Shown: positions 51,992 to 61,407, counted from the stretch's first letter. The stretch: 64,000 bases of DNA from Sporobacter sp942492735 (GCA_942492735.1 OW818648.1:1240001-1304000), one strand, 5' to 3'. Numbers and translations are program-made. The notes: generated from the letters alone by a model not told the origin.

Positions 51992-52924
51992 CTAAATGAT
52001 ACGTGCTGGGTATGTGCTCTCCATATCCTTAATCTTTTCGCACAGCATTCGGTTGACCGGGACCTGTATCGCGTGTTTCTCGGCCAATTCCAGAATTGTT
52101 CCGCCGAACATTGGGGCCTCGCTGTACCGCCTGGCTTCGGCATCCTGCTGCATGGAGGTCTTACCGCTCGGATTCAGCCCATCGATGATTTTCAGCCAAT
52201 AATCGATATCCGCCTGGGTGAGCAGAACATGTTCTTTGTCGGCAAGCGCAGCGACTTCCCGCATCGCTTCGATCATGATGCTGCGGTAAGACCCGTCTTT
52301 CTGGATACCGGCGTAGTCGCACAGATAAACCGCGGTCACCTGATTGCAGCCGGCATTGAGCATAAACTTGCTCCACTGCTTTTTGCGCATATCCTTTACG
52401 ATATCATAATGAATGCCGGCTTTCGAGAAAAAACGCCCGACCGCGTTTGCTTTATCGGATACTGTTCCGGGAACAAAGTCGCCGAAGCTGATAACACCCT
52501 TGTTCTGATAGGTCAGCATGTTCCCGTCTCTAACGGCGTCCATGCCGTGTACAATACACGGCAGCACCTTGTCCATCCCGTATACCTGACTGATGGTCTC
52601 CTCGCTGCTGATACCGTTTAAAAGCGAGAGGATGATCGTGTCCGGCCCGACATGGTTTTTAATCGCCTCAACCGCTTCGTTCAAGCCGTTATATTTAACG
52701 GCGATCAAAATCAGATCGGCCGGTGCGCATTTCTCGCCCTTTGGGATATAGTTAAAATCACAGCGCGCACCGTTACAGAAAATGCCGTCCCTTTGATATC
52801 TGCGGATCCGGTCGCGGTCTGCGACGATCTTCAAATCTTCCGCTGCCATATTCCTTGACAGCTGATGCCCATACAATATGCCGATAGCGCCCAGGCCGAT
52901 TATAGCGACAGTTTTGATTTCCAC
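51992..52924 (-). CDS. Ketopantoate reductase (PanE/ApbA) family protein
   Basis: A 310-residue NAD(P)-dependent 2-oxo-acid reductase family member. The N-terminal dinucleotide loop is IIGLGAIGILYG. The middle has LIAVKYNGLNEAVEAIK, the catalytic-type Lys in MRKKQWSKFMLNAGCNQVTA, and the C-terminal helices SGKTSMQQD. The start is GTG at 52924. It lies three bases after the thioesterase gene, so the two are co-translated. The context argues against plain pantothenate synthesis (no panB/panC nearby); a related 2-keto acid may be the substrate. Confidence 0.83.
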   Translation of the reverse strand: MEIKTVAIIGLGAIGILYGHQLSRNMAAEDLKIVADRDRIRRYQRDGIFCNGARCDFNYIPKGEKCAPADLILIAVKYNGLNEAVEAIKNHVGPDTIILSLLNGISSEETISQVYGMDKVLPCIVHGMDAVRDGNMLTYQNKGVISFGDFVPGTVSDKANAVGRFFSKAGIHYDIVKDMRKKQWSKFMLNAGCNQVTAVYLCDYAGIQKDGSYRSIMIEAMREVAALADKEHVLLTQADIDYWLKIIDGLNPSGKTSMQQDAEARRYSEAPMFGGTILELAEKHAIQVPVNRMLCEKIKDMESTYPARII

Positions 52925-52927
52925 TGT

Positions 52928-53344
52928 TTATTCCACCCGACTTCCTGAGAACAAAGCGTACACGTCGGGGATAACGCGCTGCGCGTTTATCGGCTTTAAA
53001 GAACTCCCCGTAAATGCGTGCAGCGTCTCACCTGTTGCGAGCAGCGCGTTGGTATGCGTATTAATAACCTCGTACGACAAAACGATACGTACGCAGCTCA
53101 GCTCCTTGAGACTCGTTATAACGGCAATTTCATCCTCATATCGCGCTGGGCTTTTAAACCGGCAGCTGACTTCATACAGCGGCAGAAATACACCTTGGGC
53201 TTCCAAATCTGAATACGATATACCGGCCCGTTTTATGAAATCCGTTCTTCCGGCTTCAAACCAAATAGGGTAATTGGAATGGTGGACGATCCCCATCTTG
53301 TCCGTCTCAGCATATCGCACTGTAAGTTTTGTTACCGTTTTCAT
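52928..53344 (-). CDS. 4HBT-type acyl-CoA thioesterase
   Basis: A 138-residue hot-dog thioesterase. The signature RYAETDKMGIVHHSNYPIWFEAGRTDF contains the active-site Asp and the Asn-Tyr turn, and VSCRFKSPARYEDEI follows. It resembles YbgC and 4-hydroxybenzoyl-CoA thioesterases. The start at 53344 has GAGGAG nine bases upstream; the long N-terminal extension in frame is unlike the family. It leads a likely operon with PanE- and UroD-like genes and would release a free acid from a short or aromatic acyl-CoA. Confidence 0.85.
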   Translation of the reverse strand: MKTVTKLTVRYAETDKMGIVHHSNYPIWFEAGRTDFIKRAGISYSDLEAQGVFLPLYEVSCRFKSPARYEDEIAVITSLKELSCVRIVLSYEVINTHTNALLATGETLHAFTGSSLKPINAQRVIPDVYALFSGSRVE

Positions 53345-53408
53345 AATCTCATACTCCTCAAATGTACTCATGTTGTATTTTATAGTCTGAGAGACAAAAT
53401 TACAATCG

Positions 53409-53447
53409 CAAAAAAGATAACCCTGAAACGAGCGCTTCAGAGTTATC
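53409..53447 (-). terminator. Terminator of the NlpC/P60 gene
   Basis: GATAACTCTGAAGCG and TTTCAGGGTTATC pair on the minus strand, followed by TTTTTTGCG. The plus strand also carries CTTTTTT just beyond, so it may act both ways. Confidence 0.75.
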
Positions 53448-53471
53448 TCAATCTTTTTTGATATGCAGGGC

Positions 53472-54362
53472 TTAACCGATAATCCGTTTTGCCCCATAAT
53501 AGACCCTTGTGTAATAAGCGCTGTCCAGATCACTGAGGATAACGCCTGTTGATGAGGTTGACGCGTGGACAAATATGCCGTCGCCGTGATATAGTCCCAC
53601 ATGTGTGATAGACCTGCCGCCATTTGATGAAAAGAAGACAAGATCACCGGGCTCTAAATCTGCTTTGCTTACCGAAACGCCGTTGTTTCTGTATTGTGCA
53701 GAGGCGGTTCTTGAAATAGTATTCCCAAATTGCTTGTAGACATAATAAGCAAGGCCTGAGCAGTCAAACCCGTAATCCGGGGAGGCTGCACCGTAAATAT
53801 AGCTGTATCCGACGAATTGCTGTGCATAATCGGCGATCTTCTGCCCAAGGGAAGAACTCGGATGCTCAAGGGCAGTGCCGATATTAAGAAAATCGGATCG
53901 TATGTAACCGGTATTTCCCTCAAAAACAACCTTGTACCAGCCGTTGTTGATCCCGATAACGCTCATGACCGTGCCTTCTGAATATGTACCAACGATAAAA
54001 CCCGCCGTGGACGGCGTGTCGCGCATCCTGATATCGTCTCCAACTAATGTTCCCGTCGCCTCGAAGTTCTTAGCCGTCTCAACTTCTGATATGTATTGCG
54101 CCGCGACATAGCCGACTGCGCCATTGCAATTGATGTGATACCAGCCATCGCTTTGGCTGTCAAGTATGACGACGGTGTCTCCTATACTGAGCGTCGCCGT
54201 GATCGGGCTGGTGGTGTTGGGATCTGTTCTGACATTGAGAGCCGATACAGATACTGTCCCGGCGCTTGAAGCAAGTGAAGCAGCGGATGCGCTGAATAAC
54301 AGTGTCGATGTTAATATCGAAAATACCAAGAGTAAGGTCAGCAGTTTTATTATGCGGTTCAT
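53472..54362 (-). CDS. Secreted NlpC/P60 endopeptidase with two SH3 domains
   Basis: A 296-residue cell-wall hydrolase. It has a signal peptide (LLTLLLVFSILTSTLLFSASA) and two bacterial SH3 domains (about residues 35-95 and 105-165, each with LNVRTDP/IRMRDTP and GWY blocks). A C-terminal NlpC/P60 domain follows, with catalytic Cys in YGFDCSGLAYYVY and His in GRSITHVGLYHGDG. It would cut peptide cross-bridges of peptidoglycan outside the cell. AAAGGA precedes the ATG. It is monocistronic. Confidence 0.92.
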   Translation of the reverse strand: MNRIIKLLTLLLVFSILTSTLLFSASAASLASSAGTVSVSALNVRTDPNTTSPITATLSIGDTVVILDSQSDGWYHINCNGAVGYVAAQYISEVETAKNFEATGTLVGDDIRMRDTPSTAGFIVGTYSEGTVMSVIGINNGWYKVVFEGNTGYIRSDFLNIGTALEHPSSSLGQKIADYAQQFVGYSYIYGAASPDYGFDCSGLAYYVYKQFGNTISRTASAQYRNNGVSVSKADLEPGDLVFFSSNGGRSITHVGLYHGDGIFVHASTSSTGVILSDLDSAYYTRVYYGAKRIIG

Positions 54363-54590
54363 TGGTGTCCTTTCTGAGTTTGCCTATATTTCCTTCATAA
54401 GGGCGTGTTAAAATTCTTAACCAATTGTAACCGATTTGTAATATGTTTGTCAACTGTTGTAATTAAACAAAGTTTTACGCTCTTTTTGCCTGTTGACGTG
54501 CAAGCGCTTCATGCAATTTTTTTCAGCTTTTTCTTGCAACCTGCTTATAATGAAGCGTATATTAGAAAGTAAACCAAAGGGGTGAACGAT

Positions 54591-55484
54591 ATGTATGACA
54601 ATATACTTGATGCGATCGGCCATACACCGCTCGTTAAAATTAACCGGCTGAACCCAAAGCCGCAGGTTCCGCTATATGCAAAGCTGGAGGGGTTCAACCC
54701 AACCGGCAGCATCAAAGACAGAATCGCGCTCAAGATGATCGAGCAGGCGGAGGAAAGCGGCGCGTTGTTAAAAGGTAAAACGATTATTGAGCCGACCTCG
54801 GGCAATACAGGCATCGGGCTTGCCATGATCGGCGCAGTAAAGGGGTATGCGGTCGAAATTGTCATGAGTGGCGCCGTATCTATCGAACGGCGGAAGATGA
54901 TTGAAGCGTTCGGCGGTACAATTACATTGACGGACCCCGCTCAGGGGACGGACGGTGCCATACGGAAAGCGCATGAGCTAATCAAAGAGTATCCAGACAA
55001 ATACTTCATGCCGAACCAATTCTCAAATGAATACAATAAGCTTGCGCATTATTACACAACGGCGAAAGAGATATGGGATGATACCGACGGTAAAGTGACG
55101 CATTTTGTTTCAGCGCTTGGTACATCCGGGACAATCATGGGCGTCGGTATGGGGCTGAAAAGTAAAAACCCCAATATCTGTGTTGTCGAAGCACAGCCGG
55201 TCAAGAACCATTATATCCAAGGCCTGAAAAACATGCAGGAGGCGATCGTACCCGAAATTTATGACCCGTCGAAAATCGACAGATCGGTCATGATCGAGTC
55301 CGAAGAAGCCTTCGCTATGGCCAGATCCATTGTTCTTCAAGAGGGGATTTTCGTAGGAATGAGCAGCGGGGCTGCGATGCTCGCCGCACTAGAGACAATC
55401 AAAGAGCTCGAGGAAGGCTTTGTCGTTGTCCTGCTCGCCGACAGAGGCGAAAAATATCTGAGTACAAACTTGTTTAACGTCTAG
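54591..55484 (+). CDS. cysK: Cysteine synthase (O-acetylserine sulfhydrylase) family
   Basis: A 297-residue PLP enzyme. PLP-binding Lys42 is in NPTGSIKDR, the substrate loop is PTSGNTGIGLA, and the phosphate-binding loop is GTSGTIMGVG. It also has MSSGAAMLAAL near the end. The length is close to CysK. The ATG at 54591 follows AAAGGGG; the GTG at 54582 overlaps that site. It is monocistronic between terminators. Cystathionine beta-synthase-like substrate use cannot be ruled out. Confidence 0.9.
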   Translation: MYDNILDAIGHTPLVKINRLNPKPQVPLYAKLEGFNPTGSIKDRIALKMIEQAEESGALLKGKTIIEPTSGNTGIGLAMIGAVKGYAVEIVMSGAVSIERRKMIEAFGGTITLTDPAQGTDGAIRKAHELIKEYPDKYFMPNQFSNEYNKLAHYYTTAKEIWDDTDGKVTHFVSALGTSGTIMGVGMGLKSKNPNICVVEAQPVKNHYIQGLKNMQEAIVPEIYDPSKIDRSVMIESEEAFAMARSIVLQEGIFVGMSSGAAMLAALETIKELEEGFVVVLLADRGEKYLSTNLFNV

Positions 55485-55514
55485 AAGGTGCATAACCCTA
55501 AATGTCAAATATGA

Positions 55515-55565
55515 AAGGGCTGTCTCAATAAGGTCAGAAAGACCTTCGCGAGACAGCCCTTTTAT
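55515..55565. terminator. Bidirectional terminator after cysK
   Basis: AAGGGCTGTCTC and GAGACAGCCCTT form the outer stem, with AAGGTC/GACCTT inside, followed by TTAT. It lies between the convergent cysK and L,D-transpeptidase genes. Confidence 0.8.
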
Positions 55566-55572
55566 CGGAAGA

Positions 55573-57642
55573 CTAGTATACGACGACTGCTGTATTTGTT
55601 GGGATATTATCGTAGATCCAGGCGACATCGTTATCGTACATCCGGACGCAGCCGTGACTGATCGGGAAGCCAATACGCGCATCGATGACTGTCGTCGTCC
55701 CGGGGCTATACAGCCGGGAGTGGAAACCGTATGCGTAGTTGAAAAAGTTGATAACCGGCTTGACTGTATACGTTTTTGTGGTCCAACCTCTTGTATGTCT
55801 GCCGATAATGCTGAAAACACCTGTCGGCGTATCCCTGCCGGTAGCGCCGGTACCCACGATAAAAGTATTGATAAGCGTCCAGTTGCCGGCGGAACCTGTG
55901 AATATATTGACGCGCTGATAGGTGATATTGACCCAGACGAGATAATCCGTTTTGCTTGCATATCCTTTGGCATTAACCCATGCTGCTTTTACGGCACTGT
56001 CATAATCATGCGTTTCGGCCCATGCAAGAGTATAGTCACCTTTATATCCCGTCGAAACGAGCGCCAGGACCTCCGCAGCGTCGAATTTATTAGCATTGAG
56101 AAGTGTGATATTTTTATCGATACGGATTTCCTGATAATCACCGCCGGAATTCACAAAGCTCAGGATATAGGTCAAAATAGACGACTCAGGAGCATCACTT
56201 TCGTTTTTTACAGCAGAATTCAGCATCACCTCCGATGTCGTACCGACACTGACGTCAGACTGCGATATAAAAAGGTCGTCTATATACCATGCGCCGCGGA
56301 CGATCATGCTTCCGGCTGGCGCTTTAATTGAAACAGACGCCTTCAGTGTTTCGTATGAGGCCACGTTGTCGGGCGCTGAAAGAGTCAGCTCGACACCGTT
56401 TAAGCCATAATCTTTGTTGACAGCGGCATTGAGGACAGACGCGGTGACAGTGCTGTTTTTTGAATTGTCCAGCAGCGTGCGCACCGTACCGATTCCATCA
56501 ATTACAGTATTAGGGCTGAAAATGTCGCATTCCAAAATAAAACCGTTTACTGTCAATGTGTTTCCCGAGCCGGTGCCGAGCACTTTAACGTTATCAATCG
56601 TGACGCCGGGCGTCATGACGATTTTGTTATTACTTCCGCTGATGAGCAGATTCTTCACAGAGTTTGTTAATGTCACATCCCTGTTGCTGCCGATAATTTC
56701 GATGTTTGATATACTGCCGCCAAACGTCAGCTTACCGCCGCCTGTTCCGACGACTGCCGTATTGATGATGGAGGTGTACTCCGGGCTGACATATAAATCT
56801 CCGCTTCCTGAAGCGAAAACAAGACGGTCGATTTTACTGGAAGAAATCGAAAGAGTGTTCAAGACGTCACTGCGAAGAATGACGGCTGGCGCTGTTATAT
56901 GCTGCAGCTGAACTACTGAGGATGAACAATCAAAATAGACATTGCCATCGAACGTCATATTGACAAGAGGTGTGCTGCCTGAAACGACAGTACCTCCGGC
57001 TGCGGTTTCGAAATTCTGGCCACTTACTAGATAATTCGGAATAATTTTATATAGTACGGTCATAAACTCGGCGAGCGATATATAATTGTTGATATGTAAA
57101 GATCCATCGAAGCCTTCGACAAAGCCACCTGCGACCAAAGTCGCTGCCGCAAGGCGGAATCTGCCGCTGAGTGTGTTTCCGTCAGAATATTTGGCAAGGA
57201 CAGAAGTATCCGGATTGGCAGAGTTTAACTGAAAGGCTTCTGTCAATATGGCAAAGGCTTTACTCCTCGTGACGGGTTTGCTTAAGTCCAGCTCTCCGTT
57301 TACTGGAGAAGCTAAACCGAGTGCCACAGCCAGTGCTGCTGTAATATAGTTTGCGTCATTTTTTTCGATATCTGTGACACCGGAGATATCAGCTGTCCTT
57401 TTTGCTGACAGGATGCTGCACAGTGTGCGCAGTATTTCCGCGCCGGTCATCGGCTCATTCGGTTTGAAGTTACCCTCGGTCTCCACGATAAGCGTGTCGT
57501 TTATAGCCCGAATCAAAGTGGTTTCGGCCCAATGGCCCTTGATATCCGCATAATCTGTGCCGACGGCCAGAGCAGTCCCCAGGCTTGAAAGAAGCACTAA
57601 AATAAGAATAGTTGCGACGAGGCGGTTGAAAATAATTTTCAT
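55573..57642 (-). CDS. SLH-domain L,D-transpeptidase (YkuD)
   Basis: A 689-residue surface protein. After a signal peptide (ILILVLLSSLGTALA) come S-layer homology repeats over about residues 30-200 (GHWAETTLIRAI, NFKPNEPMTGAEILRTL). A long repetitive beta region follows, where hydrophobic strands alternate every ~20 residues (about 215-400), with an Ig-like stretch after it. The C-terminal YkuD domain has the catalytic HGCVRM, with Cys665. It would form 3-3 peptidoglycan links or anchor proteins at the wall. SLH plus YkuD in one chain combines non-covalent wall attachment with cross-linking. GGAG precedes the ATG. Confidence 0.88.
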   Translation of the reverse strand: MKIIFNRLVATILILVLLSSLGTALAVGTDYADIKGHWAETTLIRAINDTLIVETEGNFKPNEPMTGAEILRTLCSILSAKRTADISGVTDIEKNDANYITAALAVALGLASPVNGELDLSKPVTRSKAFAILTEAFQLNSANPDTSVLAKYSDGNTLSGRFRLAAATLVAGGFVEGFDGSLHINNYISLAEFMTVLYKIIPNYLVSGQNFETAAGGTVVSGSTPLVNMTFDGNVYFDCSSSVVQLQHITAPAVILRSDVLNTLSISSSKIDRLVFASGSGDLYVSPEYTSIINTAVVGTGGGKLTFGGSISNIEIIGSNRDVTLTNSVKNLLISGSNNKIVMTPGVTIDNVKVLGTGSGNTLTVNGFILECDIFSPNTVIDGIGTVRTLLDNSKNSTVTASVLNAAVNKDYGLNGVELTLSAPDNVASYETLKASVSIKAPAGSMIVRGAWYIDDLFISQSDVSVGTTSEVMLNSAVKNESDAPESSILTYILSFVNSGGDYQEIRIDKNITLLNANKFDAAEVLALVSTGYKGDYTLAWAETHDYDSAVKAAWVNAKGYASKTDYLVWVNITYQRVNIFTGSAGNWTLINTFIVGTGATGRDTPTGVFSIIGRHTRGWTTKTYTVKPVINFFNYAYGFHSRLYSPGTTTVIDARIGFPISHGCVRMYDNDVAWIYDNIPTNTAVVVY

Positions 57643-57876
57643 GCGGTTCTCCTAAAAGCATATGTATGTGCTGAATCGTGTATTGAGCCGGCTGTTAAGC
57701 GGCTCGCTTGTTTTATAATACAAAAAGAACAGCAAGAATCTTGATGGTTTCTGCCACACAAGATTTTTTTTCAATGGACTGTATAATATGTAAATTGCAG
57801 TAATAGATGATAGCATTTTTATATTACCACATTAAGCCATCATAATAAACGTTTTGACAAATATTACAAATCAAAT

Positions 57877-57914
57877 AAAGCACCATGTCAATTCATTCGA
57901 ATTCATGGCGCTTT
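57877..57914 (-). terminator. Terminator of the MFS-nitroreductase-OYE operon
   Basis: On the minus strand AAAGC-G-CCATG pairs with CATGG-T-GCTTT, followed by ATTTGATTTG. It sits 20 bases past the end of the OYE gene. The remaining ~230 bases to the L,D-transpeptidase are AT-rich with no gene. Confidence 0.55.
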
Positions 57915-57934
57915 ATGAGTCATTGCGGATTCAA

Positions 57935-58915
57935 TTATTTGATTTTGCGGGCGGGACATTTACTATGATCGGTAAACCACGCGCACCGTTCACAGCCATA
58001 ACACCTGTTGGCGGGCGCGCTGTTCATAATGTGGCTGGCAAATGCAGGATCTGCGAGAAAAGCGGTGCCGATACCGGCAAGGTCCACATAATCGTGTCCA
58101 ATCAAAAACCGGACCTGCTCCTCCGTCCGGAGTGCTCCGGCTGCAATGACCGGTATGTTTTCAACAGCCTGTTTCATGCGACAGCCGCTGTATGCCATCG
58201 GGCTGCAAATAAAACCTTCGGGCACGGGGTCAACAGGAAAATTCATACCGAAGGAGATGTTCAACAGGTCGATACCCGCTTGTTCGAGGATGCCTGCAAT
58301 TTCAAATCCGTCCTTGCTCTCCGGAAGAAATTCTCCGGTGCGGACGCCGATAATAAACTTATCGCCGGTCTTTGCTTTGATTTCCGGTAAAATGTCTGTC
58401 AGCACCTTGGCCCTGTTTTCAGCCGTCCCGCCAAATTCATCCGTCCGTTTGTTATATTTGGCATCAACGAATTTGCAGAGAGTAAAGCCGTGGGCAAAGT
58501 GGAATTCTGCTCCGTCATAACCAAGCTCGTATGCAGTGACAGCGGCTTTCGTCATTTCCTGCTGCATGCCACGGACTGCGTCGGTCGTGAGTGTATTAGT
58601 GTCTGTGTCGCCGCAGGCCAGCTGCATCATAACGGCCGCACCAAAGTTGTGACATTTCTGGGCGATGGTTTTGAGAATTCTTTTATCGTAATCTGTCCAC
58701 TGATCCGTACCGTCTGTCGCGCCGAAGCATTGGGTTGCCTGTAAAATGATAAGTCCGGCGCCGCCCTTTGCACGGTCTTCATAATGATCTATATGTTGCT
58801 GACCATAAAAGTGACCGTCATCGCCGCGGAATGAAAAGGTAAACATTGGCTCCATGACGATGCGGTTTTTGATTGAGTTGCCTTTAATAATCAGGGCGTC
58901 GTGCAGTTTTGCCAT
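57935..58915 (-). CDS. NADH:flavin oxidoreductase (old yellow enzyme family) with Cys cluster
   Basis: A 326-residue FMN-dependent TIM-barrel reductase. It has LHDALIIKGNSIKNRIVMEPM at the start, GADGAEFH-like GYDGAEFHFAHGF, and VDLAGIGTAFLADP near the end. The C-terminus carries CYGCERCAWFTDHSKC, four Cys that resemble the [4Fe-4S] site of 2,4-dienoyl-CoA and 2-enoate reductases. However, the FAD/NADH half of those ~660-residue enzymes is missing. The start at 58915 follows TTGGAGAC. It is last in an operon with nitroreductase and MFS genes and probably reduces an activated double bond. Confidence 0.85.
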   Translation of the reverse strand: MAKLHDALIIKGNSIKNRIVMEPMFTFSFRGDDGHFYGQQHIDHYEDRAKGGAGLIILQATQCFGATDGTDQWTDYDKRILKTIAQKCHNFGAAVMMQLACGDTDTNTLTTDAVRGMQQEMTKAAVTAYELGYDGAEFHFAHGFTLCKFVDAKYNKRTDEFGGTAENRAKVLTDILPEIKAKTGDKFIIGVRTGEFLPESKDGFEIAGILEQAGIDLLNISFGMNFPVDPVPEGFICSPMAYSGCRMKQAVENIPVIAAGALRTEEQVRFLIGHDYVDLAGIGTAFLADPAFASHIMNSAPANRCYGCERCAWFTDHSKCPARKIK

Positions 58916-58947
58916 AAGTGTCTCCAATTTCTATGAGAATCCAGTCA

Positions 58948-59460
58948 TCATATGAAACGTACAATGTCGTTTAAGGGTTTTCTTTGCGCATGCATTGGAG
59001 CCGGTTCAGCACCGTCGGCTGCATAGCCAAGCGGAAGGAGGCTGGACGGGATAATGTTTTCCGGCAGTGCGAACTCCCTGATAATAGCTTCAGGATCGTA
59101 ATAGCAAACCCACGTAGAGCCAAGTCCGAGCTCGGCGGCCTCGAGCATCATGTGCGCGCAGACAATACTTGCGTCGATATCACCGTGGTTTTTGCTGTCA
59201 AAAGGGCGTGTCCAGCTGCGGTTTTTATCATAACAGATGAGGAGCGCCATGGGGGCGTCAAAATGGCAGGGCGTGCATTTCTTCAGCTTCTCAAGCGCGT
59301 CAGGGCTCTGCAGCACAAGAATGCTCTGCGGCTGATTATTGCAGGCTGTCGGTGCACGTCGGCCCGCTTCCAATACCATATCCAGTACTTCCTGTTCTAC
59401 AGGTTTGCTGCTGAAACGGCGAAGAGAATATCTGTTTGCGGCAAGCTCTAGAAATGTCAT
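58948..59460 (-). CDS. Nitroreductase family protein
   Basis: A 170-residue FMN-binding reductase. The N-terminal YSLRRFSSKPVEQEVLDMVLEAGRRAPTACNNQPQ is the standard flavin-binding block, and LGLGSTWVCYYDPEA the second. LPLGYAADG closes the core. It would reduce nitro groups, quinones or enones using NAD(P)H. GGAG lies upstream. It sits 22 bases after the MFS gene and 32 before the OYE-type gene, so all three form one operon. Confidence 0.9.
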   Translation of the reverse strand: MTFLELAANRYSLRRFSSKPVEQEVLDMVLEAGRRAPTACNNQPQSILVLQSPDALEKLKKCTPCHFDAPMALLICYDKNRSWTRPFDSKNHGDIDASIVCAHMMLEAAELGLGSTWVCYYDPEAIIREFALPENIIPSSLLPLGYAADGAEPAPMHAQRKPLNDIVRFI

Positions 59461-59482
59461 GACAATACTCCTTACAACGTAT

Positions 59483-60730
59483 CTACTTTGTTTGTTGAAC
59501 GATCGCTTCGCAATGAATCTTAATTCTGCTCGATAGAATAAGGTTTAAAAGCGCGATGACGGCGGCAGCCAGAAAAACGTATTTATATCCAAAGGCTGCC
59601 CATAGCAGACCGCCAAAGACAGGGATCAGCATTGAGGCTATGTGCTGCAGGCTGACGCCCGTCGAAAGAGTCGGCGTGACGTCGGCGGGGTCAGTCACAA
59701 TCTTTCTGACGTATGTAGAACGTGCCATCTCGACGGCGGCCATTGAGTTGTCGATGACGAAGCATGCAGCGATGATGACGACGGCAACACCCGCTGAAAA
59801 AATATCAGCCGAGAACGCATAACCGATGCAGATGACGAACAGAAGAACCGCTTCCAACGTTAAAACAAACCGTTCGCCTTTAATATCGATTGCCTTGCCG
59901 ATGATTTTTCTTGTGCCGATGCTGACAACTGCGACGACTATTCCAAGAATAGCAAACGTCTGCGGTTCTAGATTAAACACTTTAATAAGCACCCAAGGGG
60001 CAAATGTCATAAAAATCTGGTTGCGCGCGCCGCTGACAACAGCGAGTACGTAATACAGTGTATACCGTTTCCGGAATACAAACTTGATTTTTCTTACTTC
60101 CGGTTTTTTCGACTTCATAAGACCCATCATAAACGCAGCGAAGACATAGAACACTGCTGCGACGATAAACGAGACCTGATAGGAGAGGTGCAGATACTTA
60201 AAGCCGAAAAATACGAAAATGAATGCAATGATGGTGCCGGATAGACTAAACGCGCTCATTCTACCGAGTCGAGCGCCGTATTCCTCGCGTTTGGACAGTG
60301 CCATCCCGATCGATGGCGTTACAGGGAAGACCATATGTGAGCCGAGGCTGAACATCATCATCCATACGAGCATCAAAGCATAAATGGGCGAAAGAAGACC
60401 AAGACCGAGCATCCCGAGCCCAGCAGCAAGCATTCCTAACATCGCAATTCTGATATCCCCCAAGAAATTGAGAAGTGCCAAGATCACCATAATAAAAAGG
60501 CCCGGTGCTTCTCTTGGTATTTCGAGAAATCCCCTTGCACTCTCAGATAGATGGTAGACGTCATTTAGGTAATTATTGAAAATCGATGAATTGATACCGC
60601 CCGCAATCCCGGCGAATAACCCCGCTGTGAGAAACAAATTGAAGTCTCTTTCGGCGTGGAACTTACCGATGAATTTCCGGAGGCCTTTCTTTTGCCCGGT
60701 TTCTGTGCTATTGACTTGTTCGTCTTCCAT
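59483..60730 (-). CDS. Major facilitator superfamily transporter
   Basis: A 415-residue membrane protein with about 12 helices in two halves. The long central loop is MKSKKPEVRKIKFVFRKRY. The first helix begins LFLTAGLFAGIAGGINSSIF. The start at 60730 follows AAAGGGCTGGG. It is first in an operon with two flavin reductases. Import of their substrate or export of their product are both possible; the direction cannot be read from sequence. Confidence 0.87.
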   Translation of the reverse strand: MEDEQVNSTETGQKKGLRKFIGKFHAERDFNLFLTAGLFAGIAGGINSSIFNNYLNDVYHLSESARGFLEIPREAPGLFIMVILALLNFLGDIRIAMLGMLAAGLGMLGLGLLSPIYALMLVWMMMFSLGSHMVFPVTPSIGMALSKREEYGARLGRMSAFSLSGTIIAFIFVFFGFKYLHLSYQVSFIVAAVFYVFAAFMMGLMKSKKPEVRKIKFVFRKRYTLYYVLAVVSGARNQIFMTFAPWVLIKVFNLEPQTFAILGIVVAVVSIGTRKIIGKAIDIKGERFVLTLEAVLLFVICIGYAFSADIFSAGVAVVIIAACFVIDNSMAAVEMARSTYVRKIVTDPADVTPTLSTGVSLQHIASMLIPVFGGLLWAAFGYKYVFLAAAVIALLNLILSSRIKIHCEAIVQQTK

Positions 60731-60885
60731 AATCCCAGCCCTTTCTGCGCCAAACATTTTTAGTTGAAATGATTATAGCATATAGGATCTTTTGCCACAA
60801 CAAAACCGGATTACAATGTGTAGAATTATTTGTGGATATGCTCATATCTATATGTACTCAAACTGCAGTTTTGGACAAAAATATA

Positions 60886-60915
60886 AAAGGACATACCCAT
60901 CAGGGCATATCCTTT
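60886..60915 (-). terminator. Terminator of the zinc-ribbon gene
   Basis: On the minus strand AAAGGATATGCCC and GGGTATGTCCTTT form a stem with a few mismatches, followed by TATATTTTTG. Confidence 0.6.
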
Positions 60916-60937
60916 GATACCTTATTTCAAGCAGAAG

Positions 60938-61207
60938 TTATCTTTGTCTTGAAAAACAGTCGCTGCAGTAGACAGGACGGTCGTCTCTCGGCTGAAACGG
61001 AACTCTCGCCTCGCGTCCGCAGGATGCGCACGTCGCTGTGAAGAGTTCTCTCTGGCCGGCGCCGCCATTCTTCCTGGCGTTACGGCAGGGTTTGCATCTC
61101 TGGGGTTCGTTAGAAAAACCTTTTTCTGCGTAGAAGTCCTGTTCACTGGCTGTGAAGATAAATTCTGCACCGCAATCTTTGCATTTCAATGTTTTGTCTG
61201 AGCTCAT
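60938..61207 (-). CDS. Small protein with two zinc-ribbon-like halves
   Basis: An 89-residue protein. The first half has CKDCGAEFIFTASEQDFYAEKGFSNEP and then CKPC, a C-x2-C...C-x2-C treble clef seen in many clostridial small proteins. The second half repeats the idea with CASCGREARVPFQPRDDRPVYCSDC. It is basic and soluble, fitting nucleic-acid or protein binding. GAGGG precedes the ATG. It stands alone with a terminator. Related proteins are abundant but their role is not settled. Confidence 0.8.
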   Translation of the reverse strand: MSSDKTLKCKDCGAEFIFTASEQDFYAEKGFSNEPQRCKPCRNARKNGGAGQRELFTATCASCGREARVPFQPRDDRPVYCSDCFSRQR

Positions 61208-61407
61208 TAAGTGGAATCCCTCATTAATTAATAGATTTGCTGAATTATTATTTCAGCGTATTGCCATATTATATGCGCAACTCAGAAAATTGTCAATGCA
61301 TCAAGATCGTTTTTAGACAATATTTACAAATATATTCCGGCTTATTTTGTGCTCTTTATATAAAAGTATCGGGATATGTTTAATCAGAGATGTATGGGCA
61401 GCGGCAG

